64,000 nt of DNA. Origin: CAVRCT01 sp963719645. GTDB lineage: Bacteria > Pseudomonadota > Gammaproteobacteria > DSM-16500. The translations under genes and the position numbers were made by a program. The notes below the pieces were generated by a model. That model did no database searches. It saw only the letters and a list, made by a program, of their open reading frames with translations, and was not told the origin of the DNA. The DNA lies in assembly GCA_963719645.1 (NCBI GenBank), contig CAVRCT010000007.1, positions 577,147-641,146 on the forward strand. The letters are read 5' to 3'. Shown one piece after another: positions 36,580-45,326 of this stretch; the stretch's first letter is position 1; every line of letters begins with the position of its first letter.

Positions 36580-36583
36580 TATC

Positions 36584-36666
36584 TTTCAGGACGACACATG
36601 GATGGAATTTTTGTCGATCCGTCAGCCCGCAGGGCTTAGGTATTCCTCCGCTGTGTCGTCCTGAAA
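36584..36666. repeat. Inverted repeat with TTTCAGGACGACACA ends
   Basis: Perfect 15-bp arms TTTCAGGACGACACA / TGTGTCGTCCTGAAA are 53 nt apart. The left arm and the next roughly 29 bases recur as a direct copy at 36845-36888 with a few changes. It is inserted within family A sequence. Confidence 0.8.
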
Positions 36667-36715
36667 AATCTTACGCTCAAATTATTTGACCGCAGTTATC
36701 GCAGTAGCGCGTAAG

Positions 36716-36795
36716 ATTTATTCAGGATCCACGAACGAAGAACTCATTCCTGAATTTATATGGATCGATGATGCTAAAGTGGATCCTGAATAAAT
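36716..36795. repeat. Inverted repeat ATTTATTCAGGATCCAC
   Basis: Perfect 17-bp arms enclose a 46-nt loop. It is part of the nested repeat block between ttcA and the unknown gene at 36963. I see no gene in 36488-36962. Confidence 0.8.
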
Positions 36796-36844
36796 ATTCC
36801 GTGTGAGTACCGTCGCTGCGGTTAAAATACGTTGACGTCATATT

Positions 36845-36956
36845 TTTCAGGACGACACATGGGTGGAGTTTTTGTCGATCCGTCAGCCTTGTGGGGAAGG
36901 CATTCTAAGCAGCAGTCTAAAGTTATGTATGAAGATATACCCTGACGGCCGCGGTA
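36845..36956. repeat. Second TTTCAGGACGACACA unit, family D fragment and family A remnant
   Basis: 36845-36888 repeats the left unit at 36584. 36889-36911 carries a GGGGAAGGCATTCTAAGCAG piece of family D. 36942-36956 is a family A right end, six bases from the stop codon of the 36963 gene. The block is a record of successive insertions. Confidence 0.65.
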
Positions 36957-36962
36957 AAAACA

Positions 36963-37580
36963 CTAATCAAACGTTTTAGAGTAGCCTCTGATTAATCGCT
37001 GACATTGGTCGATTGCTTCATCTAAAATATTTTCTAATAAATGCGTACAATCAAATTTATCTATTTTTTTTGCTTTTTTAGAAATCTCAGCTTTTTCATT
37101 GATCAAGAGAGTGTGTAATTTATTGAGGATGAGTTGTTGAGGCTCCTCTTTGGAAGGTATATCTTTTTTCAAACAGGAAGTCTTATTGATTGAGGTTAGC
37201 AACGAGTTAACCTTCTTAAAAATCCCATTGGCAAATTCATATTCTTTTTCAATCACAGCAATATATTTTTTTAAAAATTTGGCATGTGCCAGATCAATAA
37301 ATTCGGTGTTCGGAATTCTGAAATCTTTATTTTGTATAAACTCAAATAGAGGGCCGAGTACTCGTTTCAATTCTTTATCAAATTCACTGTAATTACCTTT
37401 TGCTTCGGTTTTGATAGAGGGTATGTTCATTTCACGGTAGAGCTCTTCCTTTTCAAGCATATCCATTTCTTTTTCTTCAATATTGTCCTCTTTATCTTCT
37501 GACTCTTTAGCGTCAAGATTGTCTAATTTGATTTCCTGCGGATCAATTTTTTGGGAATCCGAATTTTTTCGTTGATTCAT
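36963..37580 (-). CDS. Unknown acidic helical protein
   Basis: I do not recognise this 205-residue protein. The first 60 residues are highly charged and acidic (Glu/Asp/Lys-rich, low complexity). The rest is predicted helical, with HAKFLKKYIAVIEKEYEFANGIFKKVN and a Leu-rich C-terminal half with three Cys. There is no signal peptide or membrane segment. GGAG lies seven bases before the ATG. It neighbours two effector-like genes on the same strand, and its 3' end abuts repeat remnants. Confidence 0.6.
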   Translation of the reverse strand: MNQRKNSDSQKIDPQEIKLDNLDAKESEDKEDNIEEKEMDMLEKEELYREMNIPSIKTEAKGNYSEFDKELKRVLGPLFEFIQNKDFRIPNTEFIDLAHAKFLKKYIAVIEKEYEFANGIFKKVNSLLTSINKTSCLKKDIPSKEEPQQLILNKLHTLLINEKAEISKKAKKIDKFDCTHLLENILDEAIDQCQRLIRGYSKTFD

Positions 37581-37600
37581 AGTGAAACTCCTAAAGCGTA

Positions 37601-37619
37601 TTACTCTAGTATAGAGTAA
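37601..37619. promoter_or_regulatory. Dyad overlapping the putative -10 of the 37580 gene
   Basis: The perfect 8-bp dyad TTACTCTA-GTA-TAGAGTAA lies 21-39 nt before the start codon. On the minus strand it contains TATACT, a possible -10. It could be an operator or a leader hairpin. No matching -35 is obvious. Confidence 0.4.
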
Positions 37620-37682
37620 ATTTTCGTGATTATTTTTTCTTAGATAACATTTTGATTTTCTGAGAAGAATGAACAGCTTTCA

Positions 37683-37781
37683 AACCGAGCCACGACCGTC
37701 AGGGAGTGTTACGTCTCTTGAATTGTTATAGGCTAAAATTGAATCGATCGGTGATCGCTCCCTAACGGTCGCGGCTCAGTT
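37683..37781. repeat. Family A palindrome (copy 4)
   Basis: Arms AACCGAGCCACGACCGTCAG... and ...CGGTCGCGGCTCAGTT have a few differences and an interior of about 50 nt. The right end abuts the stop codon TAG of the 37782 gene with no gap. The outer flank CAGCTTTCAAACCGAG is shared with the copy at 52928. Confidence 0.9.
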
Positions 37782-39518
37782 CTATTTTAAGCGCATGCCC
37801 TGAGAAGGAAGTTCATCACCGTGGTTGACCATTCCAGGAGTTGCAAGGTTTGCGGCGGGTGGAATTGGGAGTGACGCAGCAGAGGATGCTTGTGCACTTT
37901 CACTATTCGATCTTAATTGGTTAACGCGTTCGGAGGGAGGTACGTTTGCTGCACCAAGTTTATTTAATATTTGACCTGATCGAGTGCCATCAGTCTGCGG
38001 AGTCTGCGCAGACGCAGCGACTGATTGTTGTTGATTTAAAGGGGGCACTTTCTCTATTTGTTTTTTTGAGTGCGATCTCGCCCACAACAATAAACAAATA
38101 AATGCACTGCTGACAAACGAATAACTAAAAACACCCACGACACCGGCCGCAACCGTGTTAGTTGCAGCTGATGAGGCAACTGCACTGGCAAAAGTCGCGG
38201 CCGCACCACCGGCCGCGACGGCAGTACCAAAAGTGAATACAGCAAGCGTTACAAAAGCACTGACGAGCAAACAAATTCCAAGCGCTAGCCAGAATTTTTT
38301 ATAAAAGGTCGAGTTTGTTTTTTGTCGTAGAGAGAATGAAGAATTTTCTGAGGTGACTGATGTTTTGCTTTCTTCATAAAAAGATGTGTTGGGGTTTGAT
38401 GTTGATGTGGTAGCTGATAAAACCGGTGATCGCGGACTTTTTTCTGAGCGCGAAGGGACCGTCGATGATATTTCAGGTGATGCACTTTGTGCATTTAATT
38501 TTGTACTTAATTGACGTTCACTTCCGCTAATTTTTGCATTGGATGCCTCAAGCATTTCTTGTGCATTTTCAGGGATAACTTCTAATGCGTGATAAGCGCG
38601 ATAAATATCACGATATTCGCTCAAAAGCACAAACATATAATGGGCATTTTTTTGATTTTTAAAATGGCGACAAATGGTAGCGATCATTTGGTCTGCGTCA
38701 GCCCATTTCAAGTCATGCACGGCCGCAAAAAATAGTTTGAATTCAGGTTGCTCATTAATATCAATAGAGCAATCTTGGCAAATCCCATTTATCTTTTCTC
38801 TTGTTTCGCGAAACCATATACCAAAAGGTGCAAATTTTAGTAATGTTATGGAGAAGGGTTCGAGAAGAGTGACCCAATCTGTTAAATGTTTGAGTGGGAT
38901 TTCGCTAGTTGCGGTACTGAGCAGCTTGTCTAATAAGACTTCTACTCTGATAACGAGATACGCTAAAAATTTCTCAGGCGTTTTTCTTAAAGCGACAAAA
39001 AGTTCGTCACAGTTGTCAGAGTTGTTTAAGAGCTTGTCTTCAATTTCAATTTGAAATGCAGCGATTGCATTGTTCTCTGCTTTTTGTACGGAGCCTTTAT
39101 TGAAGCCTATGTGCTGCTCTCGCATGATGCTCTCTTGAAAGCCCCGTAGAGTGTAATTCAGGATGTCACTAAATGTAAGATTTCGACGTTCATCTCGCAG
39201 TTTTGCATATTCTTTTTCATCGGCAACGCAATAACTTGGTTGGTATTTTCTAATGAGTTCTTCTTTGTTATTCCCAGTAAATGTTGCATTGAATAAATAA
39301 TATGGACTTAATACAGATGAAAGCAGTGGCATGACATAGATTTCACTGAGGATCTGATTAATGTCTGGTTGCAACAGTTGCAATGCGATGGGTAATGTGG
39401 CACCCACGCCATCTTCTTCAAGCTTCTCTTCATCTTTGGCGCTTTCAGGTTTCAATTTTTTTATAAGTTTTTTGATTTCATCAAATTGATTGACTAGCTC
39501 ATCTCGAGTTACTAACAT
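37782..39518 (-). CDS. Unknown protein with membrane hairpin and disordered tail (paralogue of the 39618 gene)
   Basis: The 578-residue protein has a helical body (1-330), a Ser/Pro-rich linker (about 340-400), a hydrophobic hairpin (about 408-478, FWLALGICLLVSAFVTLAVF and a Gly/Ala-rich second part) and a Gln/Ser/Pro-rich tail. The hairpin aligns with that of the next gene (KFW...VFTFGxAxAxG...TFAxAVA...GGV/AGV...VF..SF), so the two are paralogues at least there. There is no signal peptide. The layout fits a translocated effector, but no domain is recognised. A terminator-like hairpin separates it from 39618. Confidence 0.65.
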   Translation of the reverse strand: MLVTRDELVNQFDEIKKLIKKLKPESAKDEEKLEEDGVGATLPIALQLLQPDINQILSEIYVMPLLSSVLSPYYLFNATFTGNNKEELIRKYQPSYCVADEKEYAKLRDERRNLTFSDILNYTLRGFQESIMREQHIGFNKGSVQKAENNAIAAFQIEIEDKLLNNSDNCDELFVALRKTPEKFLAYLVIRVEVLLDKLLSTATSEIPLKHLTDWVTLLEPFSITLLKFAPFGIWFRETREKINGICQDCSIDINEQPEFKLFFAAVHDLKWADADQMIATICRHFKNQKNAHYMFVLLSEYRDIYRAYHALEVIPENAQEMLEASNAKISGSERQLSTKLNAQSASPEISSTVPSRSEKSPRSPVLSATTSTSNPNTSFYEESKTSVTSENSSFSLRQKTNSTFYKKFWLALGICLLVSAFVTLAVFTFGTAVAAGGAAATFASAVASSAATNTVAAGVVGVFSYSFVSSAFICLLLWARSHSKKQIEKVPPLNQQQSVAASAQTPQTDGTRSGQILNKLGAANVPPSERVNQLRSNSESAQASSAASLPIPPAANLATPGMVNHGDELPSQGMRLK

Positions 39519-39588
39519 TTTTTAAGTCTCTTATAGTCTGTAAAACTTGTTGCCCGAGTTAATTTCGGGGATTTTTGTGGCTTAAAAC

Positions 39589-39605
39589 CCCGGATTTCAT
39601 CCGGG
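39589..39605 (-). terminator. Terminator-like hairpin between the two paralogous genes
   Basis: Read on the minus strand, CCCGGAT-GAA-ATCCGGG is followed by GTTTT, 12 nt after the stop of the 39618 gene. A second CCCGA...TCGGGG hairpin lies next to it at 39553-39570. The CCCGGATxxAATCCGGG core is also a common REP-like repeat. Confidence 0.6.
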
Positions 39606-39617
39606 CTACTCTGCGCG

Positions 39618-41702
39618 TCATGTTCGTAAAGAACGCACTGGTTCTGCTGATGCACTAGCGCGGGTATCAGAAGAGCGTAGTGCACTCGGATCGGTTTCTT
39701 GCTCAGATGCAGCAGTTGCTGAAAGTTCGATCGATGCGCTCGGTTGCTGCCTTGTTAATATTACTCTTTGTTGAGCGGGTGTTCTACCTGTTATATCAAG
39801 TACGATTTGAATTGCGTTACTCGCTGGAATTTTGCTGCGAGAAGCGGTAGGGAGGTCATCGGATTTGCGTTGCTGCGGACGTAAGAGTGGTCTATTGTGT
39901 TGATGATCTTTCGATGCGGGTCCGGAGCCCATTAAAAATGCTAATATTCCAGTCCCTGCAAAAGAAATTCCAAACACAAAAATCACACCGCCTGCAAAAG
40001 CACTTTTTGAAGCGGTTGCTGCAACAGCTGCAGCAAAGGTACCCGCAATGCCTACAGCAGCACCTGCACCAAATGTAAATACTAAGCCCGTCACAACAGC
40101 AGCCATTGATAAAGAGAAAATCAGTAAATTCCGCCAGAATTTTCTATCATATTTTGCAGTGAATTGTTGCCAACGAGTTGGTCTCAATGGCGCGGATATT
40201 AAATTGGTTTCTCTAGTGTCTGAAGACGTTCTTGCTCTTGAGTTCGATTGAGCTAGCGGTAGTTTGCTTTCTGCGGCAGCAGAAATTGCTTTTGCATCTT
40301 CGATCGGCAAAGTTGCAGGTATCGTATTTGATGATGTCACGGATGACGGCGGAAGGAAAACAGCAGGATTTGCTGCTCTGAGAGCGGCTGATGATATACC
40401 TGTCGCAGCGGCTATCGCAGTGACAGTTTGTTCTCGTGAATCTTCAATTAGCTTTGCCACTTGCTCAGCCGTAAGATCACTTGAACGTCCATAAACATAA
40501 CGCAATTTTGCATGAAGTTGTATGAGTTCTTCCAAAATGGTTGCAATAACTTTTATACTCTGAGATTCCTGCGGGATTATAGCTAGAATTGCATCTTTTA
40601 GTTCTCTTCGTTTTTCATTAATAACCTGAGGTGTTGTAATTTCATGATAAAATGCTCGGAGTAATTCTTGGAATATATCTTTTTCTGAAGAATAATGATC
40701 CAGATGATAGTTTAATTCTATTTTAAGCGCACGCAGCCAGGGGCCAACGGGGTTAAAAATAGCTAACGAGTCAGAAAGAGTTGTCACTTCTTGTTGTATT
40801 TGCGCAATGACTTCTGGCCGTCTTAATGCGGATTGATGAGCTTGAAAAAGTTTTTCTGCTGCGTCAGTTAATCGCAATGATTGGAAAGCTAAATACTCTA
40901 TGAGAGAAATCTTGCGGGATTTTAGTTTAGCAATTAATTCGTCATGGGTTACCGCGTCATCCGCTTTTTTATCCATTTTAACTAGAAAATTATCTCTAAA
41001 CTTCTTCAATCCAGTCAACATTGCCGCGCTACTGTCTTCTCTGTGAGGAAAATTAGTTTTCAAATAAAGTGGATTTCTTGTTTGTGTCGAGTGAATTATA
41101 TCGATAAACCCCCAGCGAAATTGATCTTGTTCTTGCGGATCAAAATTTATTTGTTCTGCTAGTGCCTGCTCAAGAGGGAATTCCGCGAGCATTGCTAATT
41201 GCTCGTCAACTTTTTGCAATAACTGATCTGACGCGTGATCTCCCGTCTGAAGGGGAGCATCTTTTCGGCCTGTTTGCAGACTTGTTTTTGATTCTAATGT
41301 ATCGATTGCCTCCGCATCCATCCAAAATTTTTCTAGTCCTAAAAATCCTTCATACATTTGTATCAGCTGAACCAGTAAATCCTCAATGTCATAAACGTTG
41401 ATCGCATCGTTAGATTGCAATATTGTTTTAACTCGTTTTTGCGCAGTTTCAAAACGTGTTCTGTCAAATTGGGTCGGTCGATCATATCCGTTGTCATCCG
41501 TGTAATGCTGTTGACAGCGTGCTTGAAGCGTTTCAAATTCTTGAAATAAGGGTTCAAAATCATTGCCAACCACGTCTCTCGCTGTTTGTTGGCCTGTAAC
41601 CTTGTCACAGTATTCTTTTCTCAGGTTTTCAAATGCAGTCCTGTCAGGATTGAGACGATTAGGAATAATACGCTTTAAGGCTTGAAAAGAAAGAATAGGC
41701 AT
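39618..41702 (-). CDS. Unknown protein with membrane hairpin and disordered tail (paralogue of the 37782 gene)
   Basis: The 694-residue protein has a long helical N-terminal body (1-430), a linker with Ala/Ser/Pro, a hydrophobic hairpin at about 525-590 (KFWRNLLIFSLSMAAVVTGL, then a Gly/Ala-rich helix) and a tail of about 100 residues rich in Arg, Ser and Gln, ending RTSS-like in ASAEPVRSLRT. There is no signal peptide and no recognised domain. A PmrA-like box and -10 lie 39-72 bases upstream. Effector status is inferred from architecture and this box. Confidence 0.65.
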   Translation of the reverse strand: MPILSFQALKRIIPNRLNPDRTAFENLRKEYCDKVTGQQTARDVVGNDFEPLFQEFETLQARCQQHYTDDNGYDRPTQFDRTRFETAQKRVKTILQSNDAINVYDIEDLLVQLIQMYEGFLGLEKFWMDAEAIDTLESKTSLQTGRKDAPLQTGDHASDQLLQKVDEQLAMLAEFPLEQALAEQINFDPQEQDQFRWGFIDIIHSTQTRNPLYLKTNFPHREDSSAAMLTGLKKFRDNFLVKMDKKADDAVTHDELIAKLKSRKISLIEYLAFQSLRLTDAAEKLFQAHQSALRRPEVIAQIQQEVTTLSDSLAIFNPVGPWLRALKIELNYHLDHYSSEKDIFQELLRAFYHEITTPQVINEKRRELKDAILAIIPQESQSIKVIATILEELIQLHAKLRYVYGRSSDLTAEQVAKLIEDSREQTVTAIAAATGISSAALRAANPAVFLPPSSVTSSNTIPATLPIEDAKAISAAAESKLPLAQSNSRARTSSDTRETNLISAPLRPTRWQQFTAKYDRKFWRNLLIFSLSMAAVVTGLVFTFGAGAAVGIAGTFAAAVAATASKSAFAGGVIFVFGISFAGTGILAFLMGSGPASKDHQHNRPLLRPQQRKSDDLPTASRSKIPASNAIQIVLDITGRTPAQQRVILTRQQPSASIELSATAASEQETDPSALRSSDTRASASAEPVRSLRT

Positions 41703-41740
41703 AGTATCAACTCACTTCAGTTAAATAAAAATATGCGCCT

Positions 41741-41774
41741 ATCTTACAAGAATTTACATTAAGAAACTCTTAAC
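41741..41774 (-). promoter_or_regulatory. PmrA-type box and -10 upstream of the 41702 gene
   Basis: On the minus strand TTAAG (41773-41769) and TTAAT (41762-41758) are 11 bp apart. TAAGAT (41746-41741), preceded by TTG, follows 11 nt after CTTAAT. The box lies about 55 nt before the ATG, between the POT transporter stop and this gene. Confidence 0.55.
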
Positions 41775-41779
41775 GCTCA

Positions 41780-43306
41780 TTAGACTTCAGCAGAAACAGT
41801 TTGCGGCCCCAATGGGGGCAAGGTTTTCTCTTGGGTCAAGCGTACCACCCAGGGCAGAAAATAGAGCAATCCCACGCCGGTTAAGATCGCCACCGTACCC
41901 AAGAGAGAAAAAGTATGGCTAAATCCAGCGTTAGTGACTAATGGGCTGTTCGATGAGGCTATGCCTAGCGCCATATTTGTGAAATAACCTGATAAAGTGG
42001 CCGAAACCCCGGTTATCATGAGCCAAGTCCCCATAAATAAGCCTTGGGATTGCTGAGGGGCAAGCTGGCCGACCATGGCAAACCCAATCGGTGAGATAAA
42101 TAGCTCACCCATACTTTGTAGGATATAGCTCACTATCACCCAATTAAAATTCACTAACCCCTGAGCATTGGCAAAATAAATACCGATCGATAAAGCCATA
42201 AAGGCGAAACCAATGAGTAATAAGGCAACGCTAAATTGTATCGGTAGCGTTAATTGGGTTCCTCGATTACGCATTGAACTAAAAAAAATACTTAATAAAG
42301 GGCCGCCAATAATAATGACGAGAGTGTTAATATTCTGCACCCATTGAGGCGCAATGACGATACCCAGCAAATGTCGATCGACATTGCGTTCGATAAAGAG
42401 CATCAAACCCATCGGCGCTAATTGATATAACGTCCAAAAAACAATGGAAGTGAGCGCTAATAACAGAAATGCCCAGACTTTTTTGCGTGCTTCTAGGGTG
42501 GGTTGCTGAAAAGCAAAATAGGCAATGACGCCGCCCATCAAAAGACCCATCATCATAATCAGGCTGTTACTGACATGCGCATTTTTCAATAATACACGCA
42601 GAGCAAGAATTAAAAGTAAGACGAGAGCTAATCCTTTGCCATTGGCAGTGAATTTTTCACGATCATTTAAGCTGATTAAATGGGAATGAGTATCTTTTAA
42701 TTGATACCAATTCAGCAGAGTAATAATGAGTGCAATTAAATTTCCGATTGCGCCAAATAAAAAAAGTTCTTGGTAGCTGTGCTGCAGTTGATAATAACCA
42801 CTCACGGTAAAACCAATGAAAAAACCAATATTCATCCCACTGTAATTCCATAAAAAGGCCGCTTCGCGGCGTTTATCAGATGGTTTGAATAATTGTGTCA
42901 ACATGCAATTAATGCACGTCACATTGATTCCAGCGCCCGTTAGAAACGTTGCCAATCCCCAATAAAGTGCGGTGGTCGTTGGAATTGAAATGAGTGCACA
43001 CCCTATTACTTGAGTCACCATGCCAAGGCAAAATAAACTGCGATAACTTAAAAAACGTCCGCCGACGTAACCGCCGAGCAGATGCAATGCGTAATTGAGT
43101 GCAACAAAGGAAGCTGTGATGCCAGTTGCTAGATGATCGCTCAACTGCAATGTGCTGGTGGTGTAAAGCACCAGGGTAGAGTAAAGAATACTAAATGCTA
43201 GCGTTGAAAACATTTGAATGAAAAACAATGCACCTGCACCCATTGGCATGATATCTGCATATTTTTGTGCAAAAGTTTTTTTTTCAACTAAAAATTGTTC
43301 CGTCAT
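41780..43306 (-). CDS. POT/PTR-family peptide transporter lacking the ExxER motif
   Basis: The 508-residue protein has 12-14 helices. It has the family segments GGYVGGRFLSYR, WNYSGMNIGFFIGFTVSGYY and PQWVQNINTLVIIIGGP. Helix 1, where proton-coupled oligopeptide transporters have ExxERFxYY, reads FFIQMFSTLAFSILYSTLVLY, so the coupling acids and Arg are replaced by Gln, Ser and Thr. It should still move di- or tripeptides or related solutes, but coupling may differ. It is a single gene. Confidence 0.88.
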   Translation of the reverse strand: MTEQFLVEKKTFAQKYADIMPMGAGALFFIQMFSTLAFSILYSTLVLYTTSTLQLSDHLATGITASFVALNYALHLLGGYVGGRFLSYRSLFCLGMVTQVIGCALISIPTTTALYWGLATFLTGAGINVTCINCMLTQLFKPSDKRREAAFLWNYSGMNIGFFIGFTVSGYYQLQHSYQELFLFGAIGNLIALIITLLNWYQLKDTHSHLISLNDREKFTANGKGLALVLLLILALRVLLKNAHVSNSLIMMMGLLMGGVIAYFAFQQPTLEARKKVWAFLLLALTSIVFWTLYQLAPMGLMLFIERNVDRHLLGIVIAPQWVQNINTLVIIIGGPLLSIFFSSMRNRGTQLTLPIQFSVALLLIGFAFMALSIGIYFANAQGLVNFNWVIVSYILQSMGELFISPIGFAMVGQLAPQQSQGLFMGTWLMITGVSATLSGYFTNMALGIASSNSPLVTNAGFSHTFSLLGTVAILTGVGLLYFLPWVVRLTQEKTLPPLGPQTVSAEV

Positions 43307-43436
43307 GGGTGTCTCTCCAACGCATGGAATGAAATCACTTTAACTTGAGTAGAAGAAGTCATATTCTTAACTGAAAATAAGAAGGAAGGCAATCGGTGAG
43401 TGTTGTTAATGGGGTTACTTATAAAAGGAAATCACG

Positions 43437-44486
43437 ATGATTAAAACAAAAGGCTACGCAACCAAAGGTGCAACTGACAAATTAGGTCCTTTTCAATTTG
43501 AACGAAGAGAGCCGGGTGCAAACGATGTCATGATTAAAATTCTTTTTTGTGGCGTTTGTCATTCGGATATTCATCAGGCACGTAATGAGTGGAATAATTC
43601 CATCTATCCCATGGTGCCCGGTCATGAAATTGTTGGACGGGTTGAGCGTGTCGGTGCGAATGTCAAAAAATTCAAGAAAGATGATTTGGTCGGGGTTGGA
43701 TGCTTTGTCGATTCTTGCAGAACGTGTGCGAGTTGCAAAGAACATGAAGAACAATTTTGCGAAAAACATTTAGCTTTAACTTACAATGGCACGGAAATGG
43801 ATCAGAAGACGCCAACATTTGGCGGTTATTCGACTGACATTGTTGTTGATCAACAGTATGTGTTAAGCGTGTCACCTAAATTATCTCTCGCGCAGGTTGC
43901 GCCCTTGCTCTGTGCGGGGATTACTACCTACTCGCCTTTAAAACGTTTTAACGCGGGCCCAGGTAAAAAAGTCGCTGTGATTGGGTTAGGAGGTTTAGGG
44001 CACATGGGGGTGAAGCTGGCCAATGCGATGGGTGCGGAAGTGACAGTGTTGAGTACCTCGCCGAATAAGGAACAAGATGCGTTTCGTTTGGGAGCTAAAA
44101 AATTTGTTGTCACGAAAGATCCTGCTAACTTGACACCGTTAGCTTCACAATTTGATTTGATTCTGGATGTAGTTTCGGCGAAGCATGATCCCAACATGTA
44201 TTTAGCGTTATTAAAACGCGGTGGCACGATGGTGATGATAGGTGTGCCTGATTCACCGATGCCAGTTTCTGCTTTTTCATTGATTCAAAATCGCAGACAA
44301 TTTGCGGGTTCACTCATCGGCGGGATTCAAGAAACCCAAGAGATGTTAGATTTCTGTGCGGCGCATAATATTGCGTCGGATGTTGAAATTATTCCGATTG
44401 AAAAAATTGAAGAGGCGTATATGCGGACGATAAAAGGGGATGTGCGTTATCGATTTGTGATTGATATGGCTTCTTTGTCGTTATAA
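43437..44486 (+). CDS. Zinc-dependent NAD(P) alcohol dehydrogenase (CAD/AdhC type)
   Basis: The 349-residue medium-chain dehydrogenase has the catalytic zinc ligands in GVCHSDIH and PGHEIVG, the structural zinc cysteines in CFVDSCRTCASCKEHEEQFC and the cofactor fold GLGGLGHMGVKLANAMG. It belongs to the cinnamyl-alcohol dehydrogenase/YahK branch, which reduces varied aldehydes, mostly with NADPH. The physiological substrate is unknown. AAGGAA precedes the ATG. It is followed by a family C repeat. Confidence 0.93.
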   Translation: MIKTKGYATKGATDKLGPFQFERREPGANDVMIKILFCGVCHSDIHQARNEWNNSIYPMVPGHEIVGRVERVGANVKKFKKDDLVGVGCFVDSCRTCASCKEHEEQFCEKHLALTYNGTEMDQKTPTFGGYSTDIVVDQQYVLSVSPKLSLAQVAPLLCAGITTYSPLKRFNAGPGKKVAVIGLGGLGHMGVKLANAMGAEVTVLSTSPNKEQDAFRLGAKKFVVTKDPANLTPLASQFDLILDVVSAKHDPNMYLALLKRGGTMVMIGVPDSPMPVSAFSLIQNRRQFAGSLIGGIQETQEMLDFCAAHNIASDVEIIPIEKIEEAYMRTIKGDVRYRFVIDMASLSL

Positions 44487-44569
44487 TTTGTTTAGAATTT
44501 TTTTATTCGACAGGCGGAAGGCAGTCAAACTAAGTGCTCCAACTTTCGAAAAAAGAGGGGTAAGTATCG

Positions 44570-44896
44570 AATAAGAACTTGTTCTTTTTATACAAATCCC
44601 CCTTGTTCCCCCTTTGAAAAAGGGGGAACAAGGGGCAATGGCACTAGCTTAAGAACTGTCGTCCCGGAATTTACTGGCGCTTAATGAGCGCTTTTTGCGA
44701 ATTTAGCGCCAGTTAATGTCCGGGATCCATTTTGCTTAAAGCATATAAGTTAAAAGCAAGAGGGCGATAAATTGAAGATGGATCCCGGACATTAAGTAGC
44801 TCTAAACGAGCAAAAGGCGCTCGTTAAGAGCTACTAAATTCCGGGACGACAGTTCTTAAGCTAGTGCCATTGGGAACAAGGGGGATTTGTATAAAA
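44570..44896. repeat. Family C palindromic element (copy with core in orientation 1)
   Basis: The outer ends are AATAAGAACTTGTTC...ACAAATCCCCC and GGGGGATTTGTATAAAA. Perfect 38-bp inverted arms lie at 44636-44673 and 44835-44872 (containing CTAGCTTAAGAACTGTCGTC). The 161-bp core 44674-44834 holds two different hairpins (CTGGCGC... and GTAGCTC...), each flanked by AATGTCCGGGATCCA. The core is identical to that at 52588-52748 but inverted, while the outer flanks keep the same orientation. Confidence 0.95.
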
Positions 44897-44928
44897 AAAT
44901 TAAACGCCTGCATCAACGTTCTTTGGCA

Positions 44929-44986
44929 GGAAATTTTGCTTAGAATGCCTTCTCGGCAAGAGGAGGGCATTCTAAGCAAAATTTCC
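44929..44986. repeat. Family D palindrome
   Basis: Perfect 21-bp arms, beginning GGAAATTTTGCTTAGAATGC, enclose a 16-nt loop. The GCTTAGAATGCC core is shared with 21761-21945. It lies between the family C element and the small secreted-protein gene. I see no gene in 44487-45032. Confidence 0.88.
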
Positions 44987-45032
44987 TTATCGCTATCAGG
45001 TATCTACGCGCCAATGATCTCAAACATCGAGA

Positions 45033-45242
45033 CTATTGATGACAATATTTTTGTCCATTATGCCAGTAACATTGGTAATAGTGATGGTGATGATAATGAC
45101 AAACCTTATGTTGAGCAACCCAATGACCATGAGACCAATGTCCTTTGACCCAATAACACTGTGCTGACGCAATGCTAGAAAAAGTGAATAAACTGAATGC
45201 AATCATAAAAATACTAACTAGTTGAGAGAGTTTGTTTTTCAT
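45033..45242 (-). CDS. Small secreted His/Cys/Trp-rich protein
   Basis: The 69-residue protein has a signal peptide (cleavage after SIASA at about 25). The mature part has CYWVKGHWSHGHWVAQHKVCHYHHHHYY and ends in CYWHNGQKYCHQ, with paired Cys and many His, which suggests metal binding. Similar tiny secreted proteins are common in Legionella, with no known role. AAGGGG lies eight bases before the ATG. Confidence 0.7.
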   Translation of the reverse strand: MKNKLSQLVSIFMIAFSLFTFSSIASAQCYWVKGHWSHGHWVAQHKVCHYHHHHYYQCYWHNGQKYCHQ

Positions 45243-45326
45243 CTGCAACGCCCCTTTGATTAAGATTAGTAACTCTATTATATCAAAAGCAACTTGTTTC
45301 AGGTTGAGGTAAGTTTCTAGCTTTTT

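Noticed and set aside
44864..45148. Plus-strand frame of 94 codons after the family C element
   Set aside because: It begins within the repeat, crosses a palindrome and runs antisense to the small secreted-protein gene.
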